Source: a virus. From it: 38,370 nt of DNA. Shown piece by piece: positions 17,701 to 25,649 of this stretch (position 1 is the stretch's first letter; each line of letters opens with the position of its first letter). The stretch is from positions 1 through 38,370 of the IMG/VR virus record IMGVR_UViG_3300022562_000164. One strand, written 5' to 3'. The translations under genes and the position numbers were made by a program. The notes below the pieces were generated by a model. That model was not told the DNA's origin. It searched no databases and was given only the letters and a program-made list of their open reading frames with translations.

Positions 17701-18789
17701 GGTGGTGGTCGCCGAAGACGAGACCTCGCCCGAGTTCCAGACAGACGAGCCGCCAGAAGTCTGTAGGTCAATCTGGTAGCCATACAGCAGGCTGTCGCCG
17801 GGGTCCGGGTCGCTGTGCGTGACCTTGAACGTTGGAGTAAGGGTCTTGATGTCAGTGGTCGGGCTTTCAAGCAGCGCCAAGGTCGGGACGTTGGGCACGG
17901 TATTGACCTTGAATGTTTGCAGCGTTGAGTTATACGGACCCCACACCCCGGCAGCATCCTTGGTCTTGGCCTTCCACTTATAAAACGTATTGCCGGTCAG
18001 TGCAGGCCCAGCGTAAGTCTTGCTGAACGACGTGCCGCTAGCCGAGAGCGTGCCGCTGTCCCACTTGAGCGTGGTGCCGTTGTTCTCATAAACGGCAATC
18101 TGCACGCCGCTCATAGTGTCACCGCTGTCCGGGTCATTGAAGGTGCCAGTAAAGGTGGGGGACAGGGTATTCACGATGGCGCTGTTGATTGGCGAAGTAC
18201 GGGTCGGCTCCGTCGGAGCGGTATTGGTTTCGTAGTTGACTACGATATAGGCATCGGTTGACGTGCTGTACTCGCGAGAGCGGAACTCCCAAACATCGGT
18301 GTTGCTCGTAGTCTCGTTCTGGCCAAGAAGCACGAGACCGTGGAACGTTCCAGAGGCAAACGCATCCTGAATAAGCGAAGTAATGTTAACGCTGTACCAA
18401 GACCCGGATGAAGTGCCCGGCGTCCACGAAGCCTGATTTTGCGTAGTGTGACTCGGCTGATTGCTCCACTCGACGGCGTTCGTTCCGGAGAGGCTAACAG
18501 CCGTTCCCTCGGACCAAGTAGACGTAAGCCTGCGGACGTACAGGGCTGGCGAGTAGTACGTAATGTAATACTGAGAGGCCATGCAGTACAGGGTGGCCGA
18601 CGTGATTGAGGTCATGCCAGAGAAGGAGTACGAGAAGCCAAGCAGGGAACGATAGCGGTAGGCGCCGCCACCGTCATTGTACTGCCCGACCGGACAGTAC
18701 AGCGATGCCCCCGCTCCGGCAGACCACCCATCTGAGGTTCGATACGCGATACGAGCGTCTTTACTTACGTTCCAAGTCGTACTTGCCAT
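14779..18789 (-). CDS. Very large tail-tip protein: DNRLRE-like head, FN3/Ig repeats, Dit-like tail
   Basis: 1336 residues. Residues ~1-190 resemble a DNRLRE carbohydrate-binding domain: WNVSKDARI opening, repeated Tyr/Trp strands and a WEFRSREYSTSTDAYIVVNY end. Residues ~190-1090 are consecutive fibronectin/Ig-like modules with recurring WKAKTKDAAGVWGPY / WRAKTKDSNGAWSSY / KYRMRFADAHGAEGTWSSY elements, interrupted near 660-790 by a further jelly-roll-like domain. A typical FN3 (VSMSWDESTVAANEFRQYTI) is near 1110-1190. The last ~125 residues resemble the tail-tube-joining domain of distal tail proteins. It follows the tape measure gene (TAATG overlap at 18787-18791), where distal tail and tail-tip genes usually lie, so it may combine structural and glycan-binding functions. 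Confidence 0.75.
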   Translation of the reverse strand: MASTTWNVSKDARIAYRTSDGWSAGAGASLYCPVGQYNDGGGAYRYRSLLGFSYSFSGMTSITSATLYCMASQYYITYYSPALYVRRLTSTWSEGTAVSLSGTNAVEWSNQPSHTTQNQASWTPGTSSGSWYSVNITSLIQDAFASGTFHGLVLLGQNETTSNTDVWEFRSREYSTSTDAYIVVNYETNTAPTEPTRTSPINSAIVNTLSPTFTGTFNDPDSGDTMSGVQIAVYENNGTTLKWDSGTLSASGTSFSKTYAGPALTGNTFYKWKAKTKDAAGVWGPYNSTLQTFKVNTVPNVPTLALLESPTTDIKTLTPTFKVTHSDPDPGDSLLYGYQIDLQTSGGSSVWNSGEVSSSATTTKSVLYGGSPALSWNTQYRWRAKTKDSNGAWSSYSGYAYFTTHKTGIPINLDPTGYEVVPTDGSGNPAPVFSGARATTADSLTSARVRVYTTGGSLVWDSNTFTSGVTSTGFTKAYGGTTLSYSTNYYWTAQVTSSIGGTSDVSSPQYFTTPAAGAISQTAPVSPVTDTTPDFTFGRSTSFNAYQIEVRRVSDNAAAWVSGTVTLGSTTSTTVTYGATGSAPSITPLAWNTDYKWRVQVSSDSGSSWGSGWTGYVQFSMDSAGIPTHDSPGPDAWLGAPSVIDGWDDIVNVTNGTSASAAVDTADKQTGRASMAVSLTSLSSGSTSETYRTVSLDLSDYGGQTPIKIYTKASTVTNLGYVRLRFTFATSGDYAEYTVTPTTSWGQQTATKGSPVATGGSVDWSNVTRIGVRVNASGGSYSGDINVDDLVFDATNPSFDGTTYNSEVISTYRIYVYDAASGGTLIWDSTNQAGSGTTFSKLYTGSALSPGQTYYWQASYVKSTGPEGGLSARTPFILNSAPTIPTSMSPSTGQVVPDTTAPTFSAVFGDTDKTTRGDVPTGMTVEVYRNSDSTHVYTLYKDDDAAVTDPLIGGTNTVTDGEAGVIKTTGAANPIAYETEYKYRMRFADAHGAEGTWSSYTVFKPSQSPVLTIQTPSESGTVTSPAFNIVWTHTSNGSKGQNSFYLKVVRNSDGVIIYQTLSRVYSSAQTFAFPAGYLVNGTGYTVHVKMWDTDSLTSDPDAAGSFNSFTTNWTAPDAISNFVVSDDVSQSAVSMSWDESTVAANEFRQYTIYRKVTGSDNWTAITDIVNKATTSYLDYTAANSVSYDYKITQFQIIPGDVDLESGDSDISTVTLDTDSWVIIGADRALSHIFEVPVIAAPFQEPVQQEVFEPLGTNRKVILRGGVMGAEGTLQAKWPTSERTIAKEQIDYVKSNAGPHLLKSPFGDVWQVEFAGPTKDYEQVGHFNATLSWTEVD

Positions 18790-21700
18790 TAGTCCACCGT
18801 ACTCATGCGCTCAAGCGCATTGACCATATCGGAGCCAGAAATAATGCTGGCCAACTTGTTCAGGGAAATCTGGTCGAGGCTGCCGTCGCCGGACTCGACA
18901 TTGACATTAAGGTCGATGCGCATCGTCTTGTCGTAGGTCTTGTTCAGGCTGAACTGGCCGCCCTCTGCGGCCACGGTGACCTGCCCCTGCGTGGAGTCCA
19001 CCACAGACGCTAGATTATTGCTGAGGGCGTTCATCGCCACCAAAGCGTCGTCTGTATTGACAATGCCCTGCGCGAGCCCTTGCACAATATTCTCGCCCAG
19101 CCCGGCCATGACCTTAGAGGGGCTGCTGATGCCAAGAATGTTTCGGATGGGCTCAGGGATGATGTTCTTGATGAAAGCGGTAATCTTCCCGATAATCCAG
19201 TTCTTGGCGTCGTTGATGCCCTTCCACAGACCGGAGACGATGTTATCTCCGATGCCAGCCATCAGGGTAGACGGGGAGCGGACGCCGAGGAAGTATTTGA
19301 TGCCTTCGATGATGTTGCTAAAGAACTTCACAACGCTGTCGATGGCTCCACCGATTGCCCCGCCGATGCCCTCAACGAAGCCGTTGATAACGTCCTCGCC
19401 AAACTTCTGTAGCGTATTAATGAAACCAGCAATCTGCATGTAGACCGAGCCCTCGCCGGTCCCGAAGAATGTCTTGAAGATGCCGCTGACAATCTCAATC
19501 ATCCCGTTCCAGAGCCCGACGAAGATGCCGATGAAGCCCCGGACGATAGACTCGGCCACCTGAGCGAAGCCGCTGATGATGTTCTCGATGCCATCCCACA
19601 TGAGTTGCCAGTCGCCGTTCAGGATGCCGGTGAAGACTTGGAAGATGCCCTCCAAGATTTCAAAGAAGCCCTGCACGACCCCGGCAATGCCCTCCAAGAT
19701 GCCACCCCAAAACTCAGCCATGTTCTCAAGCCAAGGCAGGACAATGTTATTGACTGCATCCGAGAGGAACTGGAAGATACTTTCAACCGTGATGGAGAAC
19801 TCAGAAATGTCAACCCCAATGCCCTCAAGCACGGAGTCGAGCCACTGCCAGAACTGAGAGAACGCCTCGGCCAGAACCTCAAACGGCTCCATGAAGGCAC
19901 CAATCAGGGTTCCGAGGAATGCCCCGAACGCCTCAGCGGTCTTGCCTGCCTGCTCAAGCACGGGGCCGAAGGTCGAGACCAGCCAGTTGATGAACTCGCC
20001 AATGGCGGGCAACACTACGTCTCGGATGAAGTTTCCGATTTCGCCGAGGACGAAGAGCAGTGGCGGCACGACATTAGTCATAATCCAGTTGACCACGCCG
20101 TCTACGAAATCCTTGAAGCCCATGAAGTTCGTCAGGTATGCCGCCACGAGAACTGCAATGACGGCGGCGATTACGCCGATGACGCCGAGGAAGAGTCCAA
20201 CGGTGCCCATGAGCATCGGGCCAACCTTGGTGGCCACGACAATGAGACCAGTGATAACCCCGCCGATAACGTCCATGACCTTCCCGGCGCCACTCTTCGC
20301 GCTGTCGGCAGCAGTAGCGGTAATCTTAATGCCAGTCTTCGTTGTCTCGTAAAGCGTCCTATAGGCCGTCGTGACTTCCTTGATTTTGCCGAGAACGATG
20401 CCGAGGCCGTAACTAGAAGCCACGATGCCTGCAAGGGCAAGGCCAATCTGCTTAATCTTAGCAATGTCCTCAGCCGACACGCTGTTCATCCAGATGGCAA
20501 GGTCCGCGATGATGCGAACCAGTTTCTCCACCGCCCGCCCGACAATCGTGTTGATTGTGTCCGCTAGGCTTCTAAGCCCGCCTTCCGTGTCTTCTGAGCC
20601 AAAGATAAGGATAGTGAAGAAGCGCTTGGCGGCATCCGCGAAGAAGCGGAGCACCTTGCTCACAGCCCACCACCGGTCGTAGATGTGCTTGGCGGCAGCG
20701 GCGATGACGATGCCAGCCATCGTGAAGACCGCAATCATCGGCGCCATGCCGATAGTAATCAGCAGAATGTTGCTGAGCATGAACACAAACGTACCGGCGG
20801 CGAGCAGGATAGCGCCTGCCACGCCCGCAATGACAGCAGCAATAATGCCGAACTTGGCCAACTGCTTAACAATCTTGGGGTTGGCCGCAGCCCAAGCAAT
20901 CATGCTCTTGATGACAGCCGTGACCTGCTCAACGATGGGCCGGAAACTTTCGATGATTTCGCTGGCCATGCCGTTGACCGCCGGGACGTTATCCCAAATA
21001 ACAACGTTCAGTTCGTTCAAGGCGGGCGTCAGGACTTCGGCGATGGACCGACCGACTTCAAGGACGATGGGCATGAAGGACTGCTTGAGGCCGCCGAGTG
21101 CGCCCTTCCAAGAGTTCTCAAAGTTAGACCACGTACCCTCAAACGCCTTGTGGGCCTCTTCCTGAGTCGCAAAGTATTCGACCCAAGTATCCTTGCCTTC
21201 ATTGACGGCGCGGGTGGCGGCACCGACCATCTGAGTCATGACCGGGAGTTCGTTCGCCGTGGTGATGGTGGCCAGAATGTTAGCACGCTGCTGGTAGTTG
21301 AGGCCCTTCATCGCGGCACCCAACTTCATGACGTACTTCTCCATGCCAATGAAGTTGCCCTGAGCGTCGAAGGCTACCTTGTTATAGCCGCCCTGCGCCT
21401 TGAACAACTCGTCAAGCACGCCCTTGGCCTTGGCGGTTGGCTTAACAATCTTGATGTACGTCTGCCGAAGGGCACGGCCAGCCTGCGAGCCTCGGATACC
21501 GGCGTTGCCGACGGCGCCAAGGATGGCGACCATTGTCTCAAGTGGCTCGGATGCCTGACCAGCGACGGCACCGGTCATCTTCAAGGAATGGATGAGGTCG
21601 GGGAACTCAAGGGCCGTCTTCTGCGTGGCATAGAACAGGAGTTCCGATACCTCAGCAGTGTCGGCAGTCGTCATGTTAAACTGCTTAAGGGTGGAGTAGA

Positions 21701-22298
21701 CACCCTTAATCGCCTGCTCGTAAGACGTGTCCGTCATCGCGGCGACCTTCATCACCGACTCGACAGACTCCATGGTCTGGATTAGGTCTTCCTGACTATC
21801 AATGACCTCGCCGGTCGTTGACTGCCAGAAGTAAAGGCCCTTGGCTACCTCTTCCGCCGGGAAGATGCGGAGTTCGTGGGACAGGTCGTAGACGCTGTTC
21901 TTAAGTTGGTCGTAGAGTTCAGACTGCGTATCAAAGATATCAGCAGCAGCAGCGGCTCGGTTGAGGGTAAACTCAAAGTCTCCCCAAGCACTGACCGCAT
22001 CGGCGGCGGCACCGGCCGCGCCTTGAGCAAAGCCAAGAAGGTCGCGGCCCATCGACTGCATGTGGACGCCAGCACGGAACACCGCGTCCAACTTCCTCTC
22101 CACCTTGGAGAGCACGCCGACAACCTTGTCGAAAGCCTTGACCCACATGCTTGAGCCCTTGGCTGTCTTGTTCATGCCAGATGCCATCTTCTGAGAGGCA
22201 TCCCGTGCCTTGTTCATAGACTGGACAAGTTGAACAAGAGCCGCGCTATTCTGTACGTCAACCCTAATACGCAGAATGATATCGGAGGTATCGGCCAC
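18789..22298 (-). CDS. Tail tape measure protein
   Basis: 1169 residues, the usual tape-measure form: helical coiled-coil N-terminus (opening SDIILRIRVDV), a TP901-type core with YEQAIKGVYSTLKQFN near 190 and AGQASEPLETMVAILGAVGNAG near 245, two hydrophobic stretches near 500-560 and 680-725, and C-terminal repeats with the LGVRSPSTLMAGIGDN / LGISSPSKVMAGLGEN pair. It sets tail length; by the usual 0.15 nm per residue the tail would be roughly 170-180 nm (inference). The start is a GTG at 22298 with no good ribosome site; instead a long hairpin lies just upstream. No lytic domain is evident. Confidence 0.92.
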   Translation of the reverse strand: MADTSDIILRIRVDVQNSAALVQLVQSMNKARDASQKMASGMNKTAKGSSMWVKAFDKVVGVLSKVERKLDAVFRAGVHMQSMGRDLLGFAQGAAGAAADAVSAWGDFEFTLNRAAAAADIFDTQSELYDQLKNSVYDLSHELRIFPAEEVAKGLYFWQSTTGEVIDSQEDLIQTMESVESVMKVAAMTDTSYEQAIKGVYSTLKQFNMTTADTAEVSELLFYATQKTALEFPDLIHSLKMTGAVAGQASEPLETMVAILGAVGNAGIRGSQAGRALRQTYIKIVKPTAKAKGVLDELFKAQGGYNKVAFDAQGNFIGMEKYVMKLGAAMKGLNYQQRANILATITTANELPVMTQMVGAATRAVNEGKDTWVEYFATQEEAHKAFEGTWSNFENSWKGALGGLKQSFMPIVLEVGRSIAEVLTPALNELNVVIWDNVPAVNGMASEIIESFRPIVEQVTAVIKSMIAWAAANPKIVKQLAKFGIIAAVIAGVAGAILLAAGTFVFMLSNILLITIGMAPMIAVFTMAGIVIAAAAKHIYDRWWAVSKVLRFFADAAKRFFTILIFGSEDTEGGLRSLADTINTIVGRAVEKLVRIIADLAIWMNSVSAEDIAKIKQIGLALAGIVASSYGLGIVLGKIKEVTTAYRTLYETTKTGIKITATAADSAKSGAGKVMDVIGGVITGLIVVATKVGPMLMGTVGLFLGVIGVIAAVIAVLVAAYLTNFMGFKDFVDGVVNWIMTNVVPPLLFVLGEIGNFIRDVVLPAIGEFINWLVSTFGPVLEQAGKTAEAFGAFLGTLIGAFMEPFEVLAEAFSQFWQWLDSVLEGIGVDISEFSITVESIFQFLSDAVNNIVLPWLENMAEFWGGILEGIAGVVQGFFEILEGIFQVFTGILNGDWQLMWDGIENIISGFAQVAESIVRGFIGIFVGLWNGMIEIVSGIFKTFFGTGEGSVYMQIAGFINTLQKFGEDVINGFVEGIGGAIGGAIDSVVKFFSNIIEGIKYFLGVRSPSTLMAGIGDNIVSGLWKGINDAKNWIIGKITAFIKNIIPEPIRNILGISSPSKVMAGLGENIVQGLAQGIVNTDDALVAMNALSNNLASVVDSTQGQVTVAAEGGQFSLNKTYDKTMRIDLNVNVESGDGSLDQISLNKLASIISGSDMVNALERMSTVD

Positions 22299-22321
22299 TT
22301 AACGACTCACAAAAGGAAAGG

Positions 22322-22386
22322 GGGCCACATCAAACATTGCCACAAGTGTTTCTCTAACGCAATACTTGTGGCAACCGATGTGGCCC
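22322..22386 (-). promoter_or_regulatory. Two-part long hairpin between tail chaperone and tape measure genes
   Basis: Perfect outer arms GGGCCACATC (22322-22331) and GATGTGGCCC (22377-22386) enclose perfect inner arms of 11 bp (22337-22347 and 22364-22374) with a 16-base loop; only 5 and 2 unpaired bases separate the two stems. On the minus-strand transcript it starts 10 bases after the chaperone stop and is followed by CCCCCTTTCCTTTTG. It could be an attenuating terminator, an RNA-processing site, or a structure controlling tape-measure translation. Confidence 0.8.
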
Positions 22387-22396
22387 ATTCGTCATC

Positions 22397-22693
22397 CTAC
22401 TTCAATGATTTAGCGGCGGCGGCGTTCTCGCCAGCACGAAACTGGTCGAAGATGCCCATCGTCCATACTGATTGGTCAAGCACCCCGCCAGCCTCGGGGA
22501 GTTGCGCGAAGCCGGTAACAAACTCCGTTAGTTTGTGCTCGGTCTTTCCGCGCTTTTCGATTGACATGTGGAAGAGCATCACCGTCCGACATGTAAGGTA
22601 CATGTCGAAGGCCCTAGCAATGCGAGGGTACCGCTTGCGGACGCTTTCCGTCCGGTATCCCTGCGCATACTGGCGTGCTAGGTCAAATGCTAC
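22397..22693 (-). CDS. Tail assembly chaperone, frameshifted C-terminal part (gpT-like)
   Basis: This 98-codon segment has no convincing start of its own and is read by -1 frameshifting from the gene at 22690-23034. After slippage at GGGAAAG (22693-22699) the ribosome continues GTA-GCA-TTT and gives VAFDLARQYAQGYRT, then MYLTCRTVMLF, to the stop at 22397. The product would be a 212-residue fusion, equivalent to lambda gpGT, which binds the tape measure and tail tube protein during tail assembly. An internal ATG (22603) could only give a 68-residue fragment. Gene order, size and slippery site all agree. Confidence 0.8.
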   Translation of the reverse strand, partial: VAFDLARQYAQGYRTESVRKRYPRIARAFDMYLTCRTVMLFHMSIEKRGKTEHKLTEFVTGFAQLPEAGGVLDQSVWTMGIFDQFRAGENAAAAKSLK

Positions 22694-23034
22694 TTTCCCT
22701 CGGCGCTCGTCGGGACCAGTCCCTCAAAGTGAGCGGCGACCTTAAGGTCAACGGCATTGGCTGCCGCAGCCGAAAGGCTGTGGTAGTCCTCAAGCGTAGG
22801 CTTGCCCTCAGAGAGAGACCAGCCAACGACAAGGGCGTCGAAGAGGAAACCCTGAAACTCCATGGCCTCAGAGAGCGACATCTCTGTCGCATCCTCGCTA
22901 GAACGAGGCATCGCCGCAGCGATGCGGTTAAACTCTCGCTTGCTGACTTCGGACTTAAGCAGGAGGAAATCCTCCTTCTCGTCGTCCAGATAAACAGTAT
23001 CAACCTGCTCGCTAGCCCTGCGAAGAACGCCCAT
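22690..23034 (-). CDS. Tail assembly chaperone (gpG-like)
   Basis: A 114-residue, mostly helical acidic protein located between the major tail and tape measure genes, the standard place of the lambda gpG-like chaperone. Its segment FLLLKSEVSKREFNRIAAAM and acidic C-terminal half fit such proteins. Translation ends at TAG (22690-22692) right after the heptamer G-GGA-AAG, so a minority of ribosomes should shift to -1 and make the G-T fusion. An AAGGAA site lies 6 bases before the ATG. No enzymatic function is expected. Confidence 0.8.
   Translation of the reverse strand: MGVLRRASEQVDTVYLDDEKEDFLLLKSEVSKREFNRIAAAMPRSSEDATEMSLSEAMEFQGFLFDALVVGWSLSEGKPTLEDYHSLSAAAANAVDLKVAAHFEGLVPTSAEGK
22693..22699 (-). 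promoter_or_regulatory. Programmed -1 frameshift slippery heptamer GGGAAAG
   Basis: The heptamer fits X-XXY-YYZ in the zero frame (ga[G GGA AAG] TAG). The two tRNAs can re-pair on GGG and AAA, moving into the open downstream frame. The zero-frame stop directly follows. A stable stem-loop (CGGACG...CGTCCG within a longer stem, 22626-22661) lies about 30 bases further on; that is farther than usual for a stimulator. Confidence 0.8.
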
Positions 23035-23067
23035 AGTATTCCTTCCCTCTCCCTAGTGGGAGTAGTG

Positions 23068-23089
23068 GGGAGCGGCCGAAGCCGCCCCC
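23068..23089 (-). terminator. UUCG-tetraloop hairpin after the major tail gene
   Basis: On the minus strand: GGG, a G-U pair, then GCGGC-UUCG-GCCGC and CCC, about 9 bp. It lies 10 bases after the stop at 23099. There is no U-run after it, so it may stabilise or define the 3' end of the message rather than terminate transcription. Confidence 0.7.
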
Positions 23090-23098
23090 GTTCACTTA

Positions 23099-24046
23099 CT
23101 ACGCTACGGCCGACTCGTCATTGACGAGGGTCGCGGTGAAAACGTCGCCGCCAATCGGAGCAACGACGAGAGCCTCGACGCTCTGCTCAAGCATGTCGCC
23201 AGCGGAGAGCGGGACGCTCACCTTGTTCCAGCGAACATTCGGGACCTCGATGCGCAGGATTGTCGGCGAAGACATTCCGGCAAGCGTCGGCCCGGTCATG
23301 TGCAGGTCAACATCGAAGATGTCTTCGTTGAGGAACCTGTCGTACTCCGAGGTATCGGTGAAGTCAATGGTCAGAGCCAGAGTAACCTCCCGCATACCAA
23401 GGTCGAGCCGCTGCCAAGCACGGGTCTTGCGAAGGGTGCCGACTCGCTCGATGTTGTTGTTAACCCCGAAAGTAAAGTCCTTGACAGTACCAAGGATAGT
23501 ACCAGAGTTAACCTTGATGTCCACGCCGGAGAAGTGGAACGGCACAACGTCGGTGTAGGTGGGCGTATTTGGCGAACCAATCTTGGTCCGGTTAACACCC
23601 TCAAGCCCGAACGAGGCAGTCACGATTTCGCCGAACGCGGCCTTAATCTCGATAGTGTTAGCACGAACACCACCGTAGCGCATGACGAGAACGTCGCTGG
23701 CGCTGCCCTCAAAGGAGATAGTCGGCTCCTCAGAAGCGGGGGTGAACACGTGCTGGTAGCCACCACCAGCATACGCAGACGTGACGACCGTCGCAGCAAA
23801 AGCCGACTTGAGGAGCGAAGCAACATCCTTCGGGATGAGTTCCATGTCCATCGAGCCGGACACCGCGTACGGTGCAGCCATAGCGATATACCTGTCGCGG
23901 CTGTGCCTAATCTGGTCAGGCACGATAAAGTCGTTGGAGTCCTCAAAAGAGAAAGAGGTCACCGGAATGTATGCGGTCGGAGCGACCTGAACACCCTCAG
24001 TGGACTCTACTCCATATCCGACATAGCCAAGTGCGCCAAGGCCCAT
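23099..24046 (-). CDS. Major tail (tube) protein
   Basis: A 315-residue beta-rich protein, Cys-free, directly before the chaperone and tape measure genes, exactly where the tail tube subunit lies. It opens MGLGALGYVGYGVESTEGV, as many tube proteins do, and has alternating strands such as GSMDMELIPKDV, FSGVDIKVNSGTILGTVKDF and EVTLALTIDFTDTSEYDRF. It should polymerise as stacked hexamer rings around the tape measure. GAAGGA ribosome site before the ATG. The UUCG hairpin downstream fits a highly expressed gene. Confidence 0.82.
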   Translation of the reverse strand: MGLGALGYVGYGVESTEGVQVAPTAYIPVTSFSFEDSNDFIVPDQIRHSRDRYIAMAAPYAVSGSMDMELIPKDVASLLKSAFAATVVTSAYAGGGYQHVFTPASEEPTISFEGSASDVLVMRYGGVRANTIEIKAAFGEIVTASFGLEGVNRTKIGSPNTPTYTDVVPFHFSGVDIKVNSGTILGTVKDFTFGVNNNIERVGTLRKTRAWQRLDLGMREVTLALTIDFTDTSEYDRFLNEDIFDVDLHMTGPTLAGMSSPTILRIEVPNVRWNKVSVPLSAGDMLEQSVEALVVAPIGGDVFTATLVNDESAVA

Positions 24047-24061
24047 AGTTGTTTCCTTCGT

Positions 24062-24544
24062 TTACTGTTCGCGCTGTCGTTGTTTGTTAACAGTCAGCGT
24101 GACCTGTGCGGACTTGGCAATAACCGAGCCGCGCACCTGTACCATGTAGTCCGTGGCCGAAGCCCTGACTTCACGGGTGCCACCTAGCCCGCTAAGCGAG
24201 CGATTGTGGTCTGTCCTAAACCAGTTCCGGACCTTCTCCATGACCTGAACCATCACCCTGTCGCCCGTAGCCTCTAGGACCGTGGCGTCCCAAAAGGCCC
24301 GTGAGTCGATTAGCAGAGTAACGAGGACTTCCAAGTCCCTGACCTCGTAGCCGGTCGTCTCGATATCTGGAAGGTCTCGCACCGGCTGGACGGTGAAGCA
24401 TGGGTAGGAGTTAACCGGAATGACTCCGGGGTCGCCCCAATAAACAGCCTCAATGGTCAGAATGTCGGAGCATCCCCCAGCAGCCGATGCTGTATCTTTG
24501 AAGAGTTCAAGTTCTGTAACGATAGAGTTGACTACATCTTCCAT
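24062..24544 (-). CDS. Tail terminator / minor tail protein
   Basis: A 160-residue protein between the HK97 gp10-like and major tail genes, the place of the tail terminator (lambda gpU-like). It begins with a helix (VVNSIVTELELFKD), then strands YEVRDLEVLVTLLIDSRAFWD and ends with SVIAKSAQVTLTVNKQ, an alpha/beta pattern typical of this family. It would cap the tail tube at its head-side end. The start overlaps the upstream stop as TAATG (24542-24546). The specific role is inferred mainly from gene order. Confidence 0.6.
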   Translation of the reverse strand: MEDVVNSIVTELELFKDTASAAGGCSDILTIEAVYWGDPGVIPVNSYPCFTVQPVRDLPDIETTGYEVRDLEVLVTLLIDSRAFWDATVLEATGDRVMVQVMEKVRNWFRTDHNRSLSGLGGTREVRASATDYMVQVRGSVIAKSAQVTLTVNKQRQREQ

Positions 24545-25074
24545 TACAGCCTCTTGAGATTATCGGCAAGAACCTCAGTTGCCCGCTTGTGCACTTCCCT
24601 GCTTGCTGGCCCCGTGGTGAACCAGTAGGGTCGGGCACGGCGGCGAGGCCCTGCTTTCTGTAGGATGGCCTTGTCTCCGAACGCACGGGCGTACCCGCCG
24701 TCGTCGCCAATCTGTAGTTCAACTCTAATCTGGCCGCCGTCAGGGTCGGTAGCGCTAAAGGTTCCCGAACCACCGGCAATGCGGAGAGCGGTGGCCGTGG
24801 TGTCGCGAAGGTCGCGGTACCGGACCATGATTGGATGGCTTCCGCTGAAACCCTTCCTCTCCCGGTCCTCGACTGTCCTTTCCCGAAGTTGGGGCCAGCC
24901 GCCGACAAACTTTCCTTCGCTGTCGAAGTTCTGCTCAAAGAGCCGCCCTAGGGCGTTGAAGCCAGCCTTCGTGATATCCTTGCCAGCATCCTCTTCGATG
25001 TACTCGCCGATTTTCTTCAAGTGCTCATAAGCCTGAGTGATGCCGGGCATCGAGACCTCAATGCGGATGGCCAT
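24544..25074 (-). CDS. Tail completion / virion morphogenesis protein (HK97 gp10 or Mu gpG-like)
   Basis: A 176-residue protein with features of the phage virion morphogenesis family: N-terminal helical pair (QAYEHLKKIGEYIEE), F-x-x-E-G motif FDSEGKFVGGWPQL (about 51-64), a central DPDGGQIRVELQIGD strand, the tail-end ARPYWFTTG near 148-156 and a final helix. In the family these proteins sit at the head-tail junction. Gene order (connector, then this, then terminator) agrees. Overlaps both neighbours by a single base (TAATG). Confidence 0.75.
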   Translation of the reverse strand: MAIRIEVSMPGITQAYEHLKKIGEYIEEDAGKDITKAGFNALGRLFEQNFDSEGKFVGGWPQLRERTVEDRERKGFSGSHPIMVRYRDLRDTTATALRIAGGSGTFSATDPDGGQIRVELQIGDDGGYARAFGDKAILQKAGPRRRARPYWFTTGPASREVHKRATEVLADNLKRL

Positions 25075-25649
25075 TAGCCAAGCCTCTCTCGACGGTACCG
25101 CTCAAGCAAGTCAACAATCATCTGCTCAAGGTTTGTGACCATGAAGATTTCGCGCTCCTGCGGACCCTGATACTGAGGCTGCAAGAGCATGGCAATCTTA
25201 AGTGCGGTGGCACGCTGGACCGGACCCGGAACATCGGCATACCCGGTCTGGTAGGTCAGAGTATAGAACAGGCTGGGATACCACATTCCGCCGTAGAGCC
25301 CGGTGTAGGCAAGAGACGGCTTCCACTCGATAATGCCGCCCTCAAGGATGCGGAAGTCACTAACATCGAACTGGCCCGTCATGCCGTCAGGGGCCTCCCA
25401 ATAAGCCGAAGTCAGGGAAACGACCGGGTAGTTGTCGGCAAGAAACTTAGTGTCAGGGCGACCCTTCGGCCCGTAGCGCGTCTCAGTGACCGTGGTCAGT
25501 GCAAACTTCCGGTCACAGTAGTCTTCAACGTAGTCGCTGGCCTCTTCGATGAGAATGTTCAACTGGTAAGCAGACGGCGAGAACGCCGACTTCAAGCCAA
25601 GAGTGGCCATGTTCTCGTTGAAGTATTCTGGTGTGATTAGTTGAGCCAT
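25074..25649 (-). CDS. Head-tail connector (gp6/Ad1-like)
   Basis: A 191-residue protein with the pattern of siphophage connector adaptors: an N-terminal helix ending in ASDYVEDYCDRKF (about 38-50), a beta part with the ligand segment NYPVVSLTSAYW and a C-terminal helix pair (VQRATALKIAMLL, LEQMIVDLLERYRRERLG). It should form the ring between the portal and the tail end. AGGAAGG ribosome site ends 5 bases before the ATG. The stop overlaps the next start as TAATG. Confidence 0.75.
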   Translation of the reverse strand: MAQLITPEYFNENMATLGLKSAFSPSAYQLNILIEEASDYVEDYCDRKFALTTVTETRYGPKGRPDTKFLADNYPVVSLTSAYWEAPDGMTGQFDVSDFRILEGGIIEWKPSLAYTGLYGGMWYPSLFYTLTYQTGYADVPGPVQRATALKIAMLLQPQYQGPQEREIFMVTNLEQMIVDLLERYRRERLG

